The notes under the pieces: generated by a model
Seen by the model: only the letters and a program-made list of their open reading frames with translations
What the model was told of the DNA's origin: nothing
Databases searched by the model: none
Source: Phoronis australis
Taxonomy: Eukaryota; Phoronida; Phoronidae
Assembly: GCA_002633005.1 (NCBI GenBank)
Contig: NMRA01000116.1
Span: forward strand, 504,521 to 568,520
Length of the DNA stretch: 64,000 bases
Direction of reading: 5' to 3'
Shown here: in pieces, positions 21,063 to 32,293 of the stretch
Numbering within the stretch: position 1 is the first letter of the stretch
How the letters are laid out: the number at the start of each line of letters is the position of its first letter
Position numbers and translations under genes: made by a program

Positions 21063-21463
21063 AAAGAAAGACATATTGATCCGGCTTATTCGCTATAAAC
21101 CATTCTCAAGGTAAAAGTTCACATTATTCAATCAGGCAACACAACTGTATAGGTACATGTCAAAATGCATTGTGAGGGGAGAGACTAGAAATCAAAACAG
21201 TTGGAGCTCAAATGAACCAATGTTTTCTATTGAGATAGCACTCAGCATGGTTCAACTGTATATGCATAGCCTCCTTTATGAGGAGCCAGAGGGTGGCATT
21301 GTCCTTGTCTAAGATCTGAGAACCATTCATTGACAACTGGTCATGCTATAGATTACTCTGGTGTTCTCCACTTGTGTTGCCTGATTTAATATGTGAACTT
21401 TTGCCTTGAGAATGGTTTACAGTGAATAAACCGAAGCGTCGGATCAATATGGCTTTCTTTACT
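21063..21463. repeat. Foldback element with arms of about 80 bp
   Basis: The left arm (about 21063-21145: aaagaaag.catattgatccg then taaaccattctcaagg.aaa and tcaggcaacacaa) is complementary to the right arm (about 21372-21463). A few mismatches and a small indel interrupt the match. The unpaired centre is about 225 bp with no open frame of note. Structure is that of a MITE or foldback transposon. If included in a long ZDHHC 3'UTR it would form a double-stranded RNA stem. Confidence 0.8.
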
Positions 21464-24405
21464 TACGCGATAATTTTAAGGCAGCCATTATGTCATATTT
21501 GATAAAGTTCCTACTTTTGTGTCCAGCAGTGAGCCCTGTTTGCATTGGGTTTTGAATGGAATTCAGGAAGAACAGTTATTCAATCTAGAACTGTAAGTAG
21601 GTTAGTATGAACTCTGTTTAACCTCCCTATAATTGACCTTTTCACAGTTAGAGAGCAACTGTGGAATATACATGTTCCTTGCCAGCAGGGAGCTGGAATT
21701 GTAGGTTTATTTTCTCAGAGTTCATTGGCCAATTTTCGTTCTACTGGATAACAGTTGTCCCACAGTTCATTGTATATACCCTTCAAATCTTTAACTGTAA
21801 AATGGGTCTCTATTACTTCCTACTTGTTTCTTACACATGCCACCAGGAGTCGCACAGTCTGCGTATGCTGAAGCTATAGGTTTCCTGTACTGTTTGGTGT
21901 AAAATTTATTTTTGTGTGTGATGTCTACTGCATAATCCCAAGTTGAACTGCAATTATTTTGAGCGTAAATAAGTGCCCTCTCGGAATATTCATGTAATGA
22001 ATTTTCTGGAACTTGATGTACATTTATTTTTTCCTTGCTTTCAGTTGAAATCTGAGATGTTTGTTGTGGGGTGGTCAACAAAATGAAATATTTAGCTCCA
22101 ACTTTTACACGTGAAATCAATTTCAGACATCTGTTTCATTTGCCATCTAGCTGACTACATGAGTGAACATTGTCACAAAACTACTTTATGTTTTCCAAAT
22201 GATTACCATCAGATTGCTAGGGCCCGATTACACATGAAAAGCTTGAAATGTCATCTTTTTGTACTCGGTTTTGTTTGATCAGAAAATCATGAATTAATAA
22301 ACTTTCTCCAGTCTCAGCCTTTAACTCCGACAGTTTCTATGGTGCTACACTCTCGAACCAGGGCTATCCCCATGAGTCTTGATAGAGCACTGTGGAGAAC
22401 TTTGCGCTGTGATTGGATAAATATGATTAATTCCTGACCTCTTCATCTAGCATAACTGACCGGTTGTTGCAGATGCAGATTGTCTATTCAGCACAAACTA
22501 TTTGAAAAGTGGCTTTAATGTTACAGAAATGATTTTCAGTGTTATTTTTGGAAACTGAATTCTTTGTAATATGGACTGTTTAGATACTGTGATGCTTGTT
22601 ATTCATAGTTGAAACTGTTGTAAATAAACTTGTAAATGTTAGCCTAATAGAAGCAAATATAGAATGCTCTATTTTTAAATGTGACATTATAAAATGAAGT
22701 GAAAGTTTTTTATTCAGATCAGTTTTTGGGTCCAGTTGAGATTCTTAGTTTATGTGTTCTGTCAATGCTCCCGTGAACATTCCATGATGGGCTGACCAGG
22801 AGACAAGCATTGGCCGTGGCTGGCCTAAGTGGTATGTAGGGACCCCCTGTACATAGGAAACTAGTCCTTGAGTAAAATAAATTTTTGCTGCACTAGTGAT
22901 GATCAAAAGGAGTTTGATGGCTACACGATGGTCTTTTTACACTATGATTATATTTAGTTTACTGTGCTTTCAAGTTGTTGCATTAACTGTATCTTGAATC
23001 GGAACAAATACAAATTCCATTGTCTACAATTGCATTTCTGCCTCAGACTGTTAGGACGACATCTTTATGCATGTTTTTGGAATTTGTTTTGGCATATAAG
23101 TTTTAATTTTCTCCCCTTTAGTGACATGTCTGTTCCTGAATCTGTTGACATTGGGATAACACTTCATTAACGTAGTCTCTTTCTTCATTAAAGACCGCAT
23201 CCTGTTATGCGGTATAATCCCTTATAAAGCGTACAAAACATTTTAAACAACCGGGAAGGAACTTGCAATTTCACAATTCTTAGTCATATTTGAAATTCCA
23301 GACAATTATACAGGAAACCCTATAGTCTCTAGACAGTGTAGTCAAGGGCATTCCCCTGGAACCCACGGCATTTAAAATGACCTGTCGATTGCTCTGTGTA
23401 AATGTAATTGTCAGCAGTTTGTAAATATTATTAGGAAATAAATTTTCGTAATAACGAGCTCTTCTTTGATACAGCTGTTAATCTAGAAGTGACTACCGCA
23501 TGAGTCGTTTAATCACAACTGGTTTCTCAAACTGAACAGAACATGGTATACAAATTTAATTAGTTACTGGGCTCAGTTTTTCTGTTTACAAGTAGGATTT
23601 TTCGGCGTTCTCTCGCAAACTGCAGCGTTCACAAATAGAAATCTTCAGTCTGAAAACGATATTGCCTCAGTTGTAATTTTGTCTCAGTGTCACGACTTGT
23701 AATAATACACCTTCAGACCAGCAAAAGGTCTTGTGCTGATAAGGAAACGGCGTAAAAGCAGGGAGTGGGAAGATCTCGAAACCCGTTTGTGTCCCGTAGA
23801 CATACGCAAGCAAAGCAAGTGAGGTCTTGTGCTTCGCTTTCATGGTGATATCTCGTGAAGTCTTGCATTTTCGAGAGGTTCTCGCATTCACCTTTACGTC
23901 AAAACAACGTCAATTTAGCCTTAAGATTTTCCTTACCCTTAACTTAAGGATTTGTGAAATAACATTGTCACAGCGACAGGTTTCAAATCACTGACTGATA
24001 TTGTGTACGCAACGGCTAGCTAGAAACGCCTCTGGTGCCCATGGACCATAGATTGTTTACAAACCGTCACTAGTGCCGCGACACGAACAGCCAATGATTA
24101 AAAGGGCATAATTGGTGAGAAAAATGATAACGTAATGAGATCAGCCTCTGATTGGAACCCAGTCTGCATGTAACCTCAGCTTTGCAGCTTAGCTCTCTGC
24201 TGTACATGTACTCTACAATTGAGTGGCAGACTTGTCTTGATTTCAGTGTTTGTATGAGTAAAATCACACGGCACAATTTGCTGTTTCCTTTTCAGTATTC
24301 AAACATTTTCTCTGACTTGGGTAAAAGACCTGACTTAAATGATCTCGTTCTCTATAAATGTACCGGGGTTTTTGTACTTGCATCGAAATACATTTTCAAG
24401 TTTAA

Positions 24406-24421
24406 CGCCATCTAGTCGTGG
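24406..24421 (-). promoter_or_regulatory. Weak CTCF-type motif
   Basis: The reverse complement CCACGACTAGATGGCG matches the CTCF core with two mismatches. It lies between the ZDHHC and ZMAT5 genes, where an insulator would be plausible. Low certainty. Confidence 0.2.
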
Positions 24422-24910
24422 TCTGCTCTCGAGTACAGTATTACTTATCATGCATATGAATTAATTAAGTAGGCACTTGACGGCCCTAGATTCGAGCTAC
24501 AAATTGGAGTAAAAACTTGAGATTTTGGGTAAAAACGCGCGCATTTTGAGTTTATTCTCGAACTTTAAAAGGACATACTAAACACTGCGTTTTGGTGATT
24601 TCCAGCATTCTCGTTCCGTGCCACCTCAGTTACAATTCACCATTGGCATTCAACTTGAGTGATAAAAGCAGGATTCAACTAAAAACTTGTACTTTCTTTT
24701 TCACAGATATAGGATATTATGGTATCAGTTCATGGGCGCACCCAGTGGGCGGGGGGGGGGGTGAACCTAGTGGCCCCGTTTTTTTAGTCCTCAGTCGTTG
24801 ATTTTGTTCAGTAAAAGGTTCCCATACCGAGAAATTAAGCCCCCCTATATTTTATGCTGGGTGCGCGCATGTACTTGGTGGGGGGGGGGGGGTCAGTTCC
24901 CTACAATTGA

Positions 24911-25162
24911 NNNNNNNNNNNNNNNNNNNNNNNNNNNNNNNNNNNNNNNNNNNNNNNNNNNNNNNNNNNNNNNNNNNNNNNNNNNNNNNNNNNNNNNNNN
25001 NNNNNNNNNNNNNNNNNNNNNNNNNNNNNNNNNNNNNNNNNNNNNNNNNNNNNNNNNNNNNNNNNNNNNNNNNNNNNNNNNNNNNNNNNNNNNNNNNNNN
25101 NNNNNNNNNNNNNNNNNNNNNNNNNNNNNNNNNNNNNNNNNNNNNNNNNNNNNNNNNNNNNN
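24911..25162. other. Assembly gap (252 N)
   Basis: An unresolved stretch flanked on the left by G runs at 24752-24762 and 24880-24892. Any translation crossing it is meaningless. Confidence 1.
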
Positions 25163-26181
25163 TGTTTTTGTTTTCTTTTGTTAAATCTATTTCAAAATCC
25201 GGTTCACGTATATTTTTAACTTAGTAAACTTTATTTTCATTGAATTGTAAAGTAAGGCAAGGGAATCCCAGACCTTTGTCCTTACTTATGTTGAACTGGG
25301 AGAATAAAAAAAAAAAAAAAAAAAAAAAAAAACTTTTTGTTACATGAATTCAATCATTTTGTGGCGAGCACGATCTATAAAACGAACAAGGTGTTGGCGC
25401 ACTATCGGTAGGCTACACTTATTAACATAAAATTTAAAAACACAGTTTTAAGTAAAAAGATGTCAAAGTTAGTAAAACCGTGACTTTCCGTTTGTACACG
25501 CCTCTTTTAATTCCGAATAAACACCCGGGCGTTTATTAATTCAGACGGTTACTAAAACGCCTGAATAAAATTTTCATTTTCCGAACACACGCCCATGCCT
25601 TATCTACGGAAAATCCCGGTAGAAGCAGAGCCCAGTCTACGGAATCTTCAAATTTTGACAGAAATACTTCAGGTTGTCGAGGGTTGATACACACAGAGCA
25701 TTATTTTGTGGTTTCAGAGGACTATAAATGGGAACGTCCGGGCCGTGTTTGGTATACTTTTGAATAGCGCCTTACGTAATGCTGGGGTCATTAAGTGCAA
25801 ATTAGGATTAGGCAGTTATTTACCTAAGTAATTATGCACTCGAGCATAAAATAATAAATATTTACCTCGAGTTTGGACAACAACACCTGCCAAAAATAAT
25901 TTCCAATATTCGATGACCAGCCACTTCCATGAGCCCAGCCTCCTGTTCAGTACGTAGGACCTCGCTAAAAAGCAAGTCTTCACGAAATTACGAGATGTTT
26001 CTGCCTATTTTAAGTGAGAGCACGTGACTTAAGCTAGATTTTAGCTACGGGTCCTACCGTAGGTCCAAGCGTTACTGAACGTACGCCAGCCCTTACTTCT
26101 GTGGTAGGCTCTACTGGGATGTGCTGGGTTCGAGATTAGGAGATCTTAGCAGTGACACCTGTCGTTTACTAAAAAGACAAC
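25163..26181. other. Upstream region of ZMAT5
   Basis: Contains an A run of about 28 nt at 25305, and at about 25514-25536 an AATAAAC / GTTTATT inverted pair around CCCGGG. I see no coding exon. The ZMAT5 promoter and 5'UTR should lie in the last few hundred bases, but no TATA box or initiator can be called confidently. Confidence 0.4.
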
Positions 26182-26308
26182 ATGGGGAAGCGCTATTATT
26201 GTGAATATTGTGATAAAGCTTTTGCTGATAACGCGACAAATCGGAGGAACCATCTAAAAGGATTGAATCACCAGAAGATGCGGCAATTGCATTACTCGGC
26301 CTATAAAA
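26182..26308 (+). CDS. ZMAT5: ZMAT5 exon 1: U1-type C2H2 zinc finger
   Basis: Starts MGKRYYCEYCDKAF and runs to HYSAYK plus one base of Ser. The donor AAAA|gttggt is weak. A better donor 27 nt downstream (a|gtatct, exon end 26335) is in the same phase and would add nine residues, but the shorter form matches the family's length exactly. Confidence 0.9.
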
Positions 26309-29300
26309 GTTGGTTCTTTTCACGCATTCCGTCTAGTATCTATAATCTTACTTACTTTAGCTTATCATGGCAATATCATGCTAGTATGCTAGCCAGCTAG
26401 TCGGCCATGGCCATGGCAAGGCAATGGCGTTTAAAGTCTAGTTGCCGGGTCTCTATTCAATCCTTCATATCTGCTTCAAAAAAGATGACACATGGATGAA
26501 ATATACCTCAATAGATTGGTCACTGTTCACTCTTTATTTATTTTGCTAAAATTATTTCGATTCCATCTTTCGTTTTCCAAAATATCACCGCCAAACTTAG
26601 CCTTGGTACAAAGCTGTATATATAAATATACAGCTTTGCACCGATGTGGGTAAAAAGGGGCAAGATAAAATCTGACACAAAATTAGTGTCATTAAAAACT
26701 ACAGTCTTCCTTGAGTAAACAAAATTGTTTAACAGTGTTGGAAAAAATGGCGTTCTACCGTTATTCTGCTGCTAAAGTTGCAGAGCGATCTTTAGCGACG
26801 GCTTTCGACATGAAATATTTCGTCACCTGTTGGCTAGTTTCTTTTTTCGCCGATTCTTCAATGAACTGCAGCTTTTAAAATTCGATACCGAAAAACCGAA
26901 TTTCAGAATAAATTTTGCTTCTCCGAAGTTGTCGCGAAAATTTAGGAAGTGGCGCGTATTGTTTTCAAAACGACGACATACTTTTCATTGTTAGAAAAGG
27001 CGGAGAGTTATGCAAGAAAATGACGTTTATTGCATTGTTCTTCACTTAAACGGCTGTAACGGGCAAGGTGAGTATCGGTTGATTCCCAGATTTTGCATGC
27101 ACCCCGTACGGTCTTTAGCTTATACATATTGATACAAGTTTCATGGCGCGGTGACGAGCAGAACTACCCTGGCTGCATGCAATTTCGGGGTCTATGGAAG
27201 AAATACACACAGTGGTACCTTGCTGTATTTTGACGACAGTCTTCATAAAATACAGCTAGCTGGCTGGCTACGCCAAACTTTGCATACATGACAGCAGAAA
27301 TCTCTCATTTCTTCACTGAAGACATTGAAAACCTGGTGCGATGACAAGGACACCTAACGTCGAAATGCGTAAACTAGTACTGTACAAATACGAATTTGTG
27401 CCTGTTTAGTCATATACATGCATGCACATTATTTTGAGGCACATGTCGCATATGCGGCACACAGGTCGAAAACAGCTAGTACACTTGAAGCACAAGGCGT
27501 ATACTTAGTATACAATCGTATACAGTAGACAATATCATAACTGACAACACATTGCTGTATAGGCTTTATACATTAGGCATACGCCCTGTACATGTCGTAT
27601 ACACGGTATACAGGCCGTATACAGCGGGTAGATTTGATAAACAGGGTGTATACTTAGTGTACAATACGTGGTATACAGATATAGTTTGATATATGCCTGA
27701 TGATACATTGGGTGTACACCCTGGGCTTCAAGTCAGGCGCGAAGAGGTCTAAAAATGACGTTTTTCAACTTTGATCTTGCCGTGTGACCTTATCAATGAT
27801 CTGATCAAACTCAAACTTGGTGAGCCTTACTTTCTCAACATTCTATGTCGATCTGAAAAAGAATTTTTGAAATTGGAGACAGAAAATTTTTCGGCCCCCA
27901 AAAAACCCTGGACTACAGGCTTTAGGGTTTTTTCGGTCGAAAAACTTGTTGTCTTTGATTTTAAAGTTTCTGTTTTTATTTGAAAGGCCAATCTTCGAAA
28001 TGGTCAGCCCCCAAGTTTCAGCTTGAACCGCCTTCTAATTAAGGTCACAGTGGCTGACCAAAGTGACCCACATAAGGGTCCATTTTTGGGTCCAAAATTA
28101 TTTTGTTTTCGATTTCAAAAATTCTTTGTGCATCTGATAGCCCCTTGTCTCTCCTCTCTAGAAATATATGTATTATACTTTCCCAGCCTTTGTAAGGGCC
28201 TAGGAGAGCTCCAAAGTGACCTGCCCCTCCAAAATATCAGAAAAGTTGTGTCAAAATTAGCTTTAGTTTGGGAAGTCATTATAGCAAGTTTGTGGGCAAA
28301 TTTTTGGAAAGTGAAAGCTTGAATCGAACTCATTTTAGCTAGGAGTAAAGAGTGGACAGTGCTGAATTGAGTGAGGCATATATCATCCATGTGTGATCAT
28401 TTTTGTTGAAGATATTAAAGGATTGAATAGGGACCCGGCAACTAGACTTTTACCGCAATGACTAGACAATGACCACCGTCCCTAGCTGGCTACTGTGGTT
28501 CCCTTCTAATGGCAATTTATTTTTGCTTATAGCTCAAGTGCTACTATTAGTTGCCAAGTTCTATCTTCAGCACGTAAGCTTCTGACTACTGACTGTACTT
28601 TGTAGCCCACTATCAGCCAAATTTAAGTTCTTGATGGATGTTCATGTAATTAGGGCAATTTGTCTGACATATTACTTTTGATTTTAAGGTGCTGCTGCCA
28701 TTTTGGAAGAAGAAGCCTCCAAGAAACCATGTAGAAGATTTTTCCAGACAGGAAACTGTGATTATGGCGATCGTTGTCGGTTCACACACATGCTACCCGA
28801 AAGGAAGAAACAGCTTGAGGAACAAGGTGGTCAATAACAGAGCTATCGTAGAGTAAAGTTGAATCATGTCAGACAAGTCCCTGTCATGTTTGGATCTGCT
28901 TACGGTGATATTGAACAAATATGTTGCAATGTTACCATTGCTGTTTTCTGATATAGCAGTGACGTAATGAAATAAACTTAATAGTGTAGTATAGTGGACC
29001 GAGTTCACTGCAACCTAGTGTTCACCTGTGACTTGGATTGAAGATTTATCAGAGTGTGATTTTATGCTGTTTTTACTAATTCTTTGTAATCATCATTTTT
29101 TCAAATTACCTCTGACTGTTTTTTGATGAGATATTCCAATAATTCATTGCAAAATATCTGTGAACAAAAAATTTACGTTTTGTCCTCCCATGTTGACTAC
29201 TATTTGACATTGCATCAAATGAAGTGGTCCTGCTCTCACAAATGGGAGAGTCTATGTTGAATTTTTCTTATTGAGACTCAACACAGCAGGTGGCTGGCAC

Positions 29301-29924
29301 ATTATATCACAACTTCCCAATGGCGAGATAACGTGGTCTTTCTTAATTTTTTTCAGAAGCGCATTTTGTCTCAAATGTCCTGAAGCCTTCGTAGCTCATG
29401 GTTACTTTTCTTCAAAGTCCAGCATTTGGCCACAGCTATTGACATACTGCCTTTTTAATCAATGTCAACACAAATTTAACTTATACATCATTGTTCTATC
29501 TTGGGCATTCAAAAAAGCCAGCTGCACGAGAAAGGGAAAATGTGGTCAGGCACTAATCTTCCAAATGGCGGACTAGAGCAAGACACTTTCTGTGAATTGC
29601 CAAGATTATGCTATTATGGTCTAGTATTGTGTGGTTACTTATGTGTCAGAAAGTTATGAACATGCATCTAATTGTAACCCTTTCTCACTTACAGTCTTAC
29701 GAGATGACTGCAGGAAAGCTAAACAGTCAGGTCAAGAGGAACCCACGTTAGACTCCTGGCTTGTAAAAAAGCGTAAAACAACGTCTGATAAAGAAAGAGA
29801 AACCATTCCTCTGCCTAATTTTGAAATGTGTCCAGCATTGGTCGGTATCCCGAATCTTCCACCATCTTTGCTACCTCCATCTCAAGAAGATTTACTGGAA
29901 GGAGTTACTCTTGAGTGGGGATGA
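26182..29924 (+). CDS. ZMAT5: ZMAT5, U11/U12 snRNP 20 kDa protein (gene span)
   Basis: Component of the U11/U12 di-snRNP, which recognises 5' splice sites and branch sites of minor (U12-type) introns in the nucleus. Coding exons 26182-26308, 28689-28826 and 29695-29924 join in consistent phase to give 164 residues, close to the 170 of the human protein. Residues 2-28 hold a matrin/U1-type C2H2 finger (YCEYC...H.....H, C-x2-C-x13-H-x5-H). Residues about 57-77 hold a CCCH finger (PCRRF..TGNC.....CRFTH, C-x8-C-x5-C-x3-H). A charged linker with DSWLVKKRK follows, then a proline-rich end, LPPSLLPP...LEWG, matching the family's C-terminus. The ATG at 26182 is chosen because MGKRY is the conserved N-terminus. 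The gene is convergent with PI4KA. Confidence 0.95.
26609..26638. repeat. Perfect 13-bp-arm hairpin
   Basis: caaagctgtatat and atatacagctttg flank ataa. It lies in ZMAT5 intron 1 with no further pairing outside, so it is shorter than a miRNA precursor. Confidence 0.7.
27499..27676. repeat. Cluster of eight GTATAC palindromes
   Basis: GTATAC begins at 27499, 27508, 27518, 27597, 27606, 27617, 27648 and 27671, with related tgtaca and ttatac words between. The spacing is irregular, so this is not a simple tandem array. Chance would give well under one copy in this length. Confidence 0.8.
28689..28826 (+). CDS. ZMAT5: ZMAT5 exon 2: CCCH zinc finger
   Basis: Enters after one base of Ser (A|GT), leaves after G of the Val codon at donor gtggtc. 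It encodes AAAILEEEASKKPCRRFFQT and GNCDYGDRCRFTHMLPE. AAAIL and the finger spacing match human ZMAT5 residue for residue in register. Confidence 0.95.
28827..29694 (+). other. ZMAT5 intron 2
   Basis: 868 bp, donor gtggtc and acceptor ctcacttacag. I see no coding exon or clear repeat in it. Confidence 0.7.
29695..29924 (+). CDS. ZMAT5: ZMAT5 exon 3: C-terminal region and stop
   Basis: Encodes RDDCRKAKQSGQEEPTLDSW, then LVKKRKT, and ends LPPSLLPPSQEDLLEG and VTLEWG before TGA (29922-29924). The LDSWL and LPPSL blocks correspond to LEDWL and LPPSL in the vertebrate protein. Confidence 0.95.
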
Positions 29925-30363
29925 CATGTAACTTGGCATTAAGGACGCATCACATGTTGGTGCAAAATACTAGTGATGAAGATTAGCATTTCAATCCCGC
30001 TGAATGCTGGAAGACAGTGTTTGTATCTGTGCACTGTGTTGTGAAGGAAAGCTGGTCAACACAAGTGTGGCGGATTGGCAGTCACTTGTTTTGTAGAGGT
30101 GTGATGTCCAGTTGGTACTTGAGGGTTAGACCTCTTGTACTTCACCATGGTGACGCTGAGTGCGTGAGCCAATTGAAATTTAAGTAAACGTTCAGTTTTT
30201 ACCAAAAGCAATGAACTGAAATAAGGAAACATGCTATAGCCAAGGGTTAATATACAACATGGTCCTCTACACGTTCTCATTCACTCCCTTGCACACATTC
30301 ATAAAACCGAACTCAGAGGAATAGGAGACATCTTTGTGCAATGCTTGAATGTCAGCCAGGGAA

Positions 30364-30431
30364 GCCAAGATTTGAAGCCATGTCTCTCATGCGGAGACCG
30401 CAGCTCTAATCACTGAGCCTCACTGTCTCCT
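30364..30431 (-). repeat. tRNA-derived SINE relic
   Basis: The minus strand reads gaggctcagtgattagagc (A-box region), then a B-box-like GGCTTCAAATCT (30368-30379). The order and spacing are tRNA-like, but the stems are incomplete. Confidence 0.5.
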
Positions 30432-30855
30432 CAAAATCAGATCTTTCTAAAACTCTCGTTGTTACTTGCTCACTGGAGCATCGGTGAAACCTTCAAATAA
30501 ACTGGTCTGTAGTTGCTTGCACTTCCATGGTAACTGATGAGCTTGATTGCTAGAGCATGTTCTGTAGATGTGACAGGCGTGTGGTGAGTGTGCTTGGGAC
30601 GTTACTAGGGCACTCTAGCAAAATGGCTGTTATTTTTGAATTTATTAGTTCTTGAGGTTGGAATGTTGAACTATGGACAGAATTCACCGTGTCCATCCTA
30701 TAAATGAAGATTTTTCGCTATTAATGCATCACAAATGTCTCATCAACAGAACATAGCGCTGGTCAAGGCCATAATATTGAATAGTAAACAATGTTTTTCA
30801 ATCGTTTACTGCTCTAGCAATCAAATTATTCTGAACACCTTGTACAACTTTGGAA

Positions 30856-30861
30856 AATAAA
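30856..30861 (+). terminator. Candidate ZMAT5 poly(A) signal
   Basis: AATAAA about 930 nt after the ZMAT5 stop. It lies 26 bp from the start of an opposed minus-strand hexamer, so the two 3' ends may overlap. Confidence 0.4.
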
Positions 30862-30886
30862 ACAACAACAATGAAAATTTCGTACT

Positions 30887-30892
30887 TTTATT
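30887..30892 (-). terminator. Candidate distal PI4KA poly(A) signal
   Basis: TTTATT on the plus strand reads AATAAA on the minus strand, about 1.18 kb after the PI4KA stop. A nearer alternative lies at 31553-31558. Confidence 0.35.
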
Positions 30893-31552
30893 ATGAAACA
30901 AGTGTGATGTTTACAATGATAAGTTAACATTCATTAAATTAAACACAAACTTTAACAAGTGAGTGACTGCATGTGCTGCCACCTATTATCTACACATTAT
31001 GCACCAAACACTTCCACAACAAACATTCCTTTACAACTGAAGCAACACGTTTCCTATGAAAGCAATAGGTCTACCGACTCAGGACCTGACCAAATGTTCT
31101 AAAGAAGATTGCACACATCTTTTCAATAGAGATCTCCAAGTACTGAGTCAGCAACACAATTTACATCAACCATATCAAGACAAATTCTGAATTTCATACA
31201 ACTTACAACTTTCTCAAAAACAAAATCCGTTTACCATGCTCACTGAATCTATCTCAAGCACATTACAGTTTTCTGTGCTGCAAATTTTGACCAATTTTCA
31301 AGTTCGTAATACCAGCCTAATTTCAAGATAATTTAAAACCTCTCTACAGACTGTCGCCAAAACGAGACAAATGTACCACCACGAGGACAGATAATCTTCA
31401 AAGATAATATTCACAATCTACAAGTCATTACTGCACTGAAGAATCAATAAAGCCTGTGTCAGCTAGCTGAGTCATTTAACATTGACTTAACAGTGGAATA
31501 TGTTGTCAAGCAATGATCCAATAAGACACCAATTAAAACCAAAAGTTATAAC

Positions 31553-31558
31553 TTTATT
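31553..31558 (-). terminator. Candidate proximal PI4KA poly(A) signal
   Basis: AATAAA on the minus strand about 510 nt after the PI4KA stop codon. Which of the two sites is used cannot be told from sequence. Confidence 0.4.
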
Positions 31559-32067
31559 ACATCTGGGTTAATTTTGAAATTTCAAAAACTAACTATAAAG
31601 TGTTATGCTGTGATTCAGACAAATGAAGGCCAACCCAAAATGGGAATGGGGTTTAGTTTGAAATCCAAGATACTCAAATAAATCGAAAAGTCTCACTACA
31701 CGTAACAGTACAAGGTAAACAAGTAGGGTGTACGTAATCTGAAGACGCCACAATCATGACAGGTGGCAGCGCAGTTCGACCTCATCTCCACACAATGACT
31801 TCCCCTCTATTCTAATACGGCTAATTTCCTATGCATTGCAACATTCACAAGAGACCCGCCCAAGGCTGTACCTTCTACATAGAAAATAACATCAAAACTG
31901 AAGTGAATTTATAATGCTGTTCTTTAAAATAAATATACGAAGACCTACAGCCACAACACAAAATGTAAAGTTCATTTTTATGTCACCAGATCACCTCATT
32001 GGTTGAAAATATCTAGCAATACCCCTGAATCTAACATCATAGCCACCACTGTCACAGCTGTCTGGTG

Positions 32068-32293
32068 CTAATAGGGAATTTCATTCTGATAGAACTGTAT
32101 CAGGTCGTAGGCCTTAGCTCTCCAGTGCCTACAACAGTCTATGACAATCTTTTGCATGTGACTGGCTGCCTCTCTCTCACTCGCTTGTGGCTGGAACCGT
32201 GCTCGCAACTGTTTGATTGTCTGACCACGGAAACACGGCAGGCCAGTGTCCAACATGAGAGACACCAGTGCCACAATTGCCTCTCGGTACGGC
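32068..32293 (-). CDS. PI4KA: PI4KA window exon 44 (last): C-lobe end and stop
   Basis: Acceptor tttgttgcag; completes Arg (AG|G), then [33 protein letters not shown], and ends [13 protein letters not shown], stop TAG 32070-32068. The C-terminal helix ending in IPY is nearly invariant in the family and needed for activity. Confidence 0.97.

Larger units (their letters stand above)
19841..24910 (+). other. ZDHHC 3'UTR and intergenic DNA
   Basis: No conserved exon is visible. Candidate plus-strand poly(A) signals AATAAA occur at about 20309, 22623 and 23436, so the 3'UTR could be about 0.5 kb or several kb. A foldback element lies at 21063-21463. From about 24740 two inverted copies of a catgNgcgcacccag motif flank G runs next to the N gap. 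Confidence 0.5.
26309..28688 (+). other. ZMAT5 intron 1
   Basis: About 2.4 kb. It contains a hairpin at 26609-26638, an isolated strong donor-like ggtgagt at about 27065 with no matching exon, a GTATAC-rich patch at 27499-27676, and AT-rich sequence of repetitive character after 27730. No conserved coding exon is visible. Confidence 0.6.
29925..32067. other. Convergent 3' intergenic zone between ZMAT5 and PI4KA
   Basis: About 2.1 kb holding both 3'UTRs. Plus-strand poly(A) signals lie at about 30496 and 30856. Minus-strand signals lie at about 31553-31558 and 30887-30892. A tRNA-like relic lies at 30364-30431. No further exon is seen. Confidence 0.6.

Noticed and set aside
24907-25224. Open frames across the N gap
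   Set aside because: Their length comes from undetermined bases translated as X.
26309-26335. Nine-residue extension of ZMAT5 exon 1 using donor a|gtatct
   Set aside because: The extended protein would break the exact length match to the family between the C2H2 finger and AAAIL.
26748-26880. Short ATG frame (MAFYRYSAAK) and strong donor at about 27065 within ZMAT5 intron 1
   Set aside because: The frame closes before the donor and nothing matches ZMAT5 or another family. An alternative first exon cannot be excluded but is unsupported.
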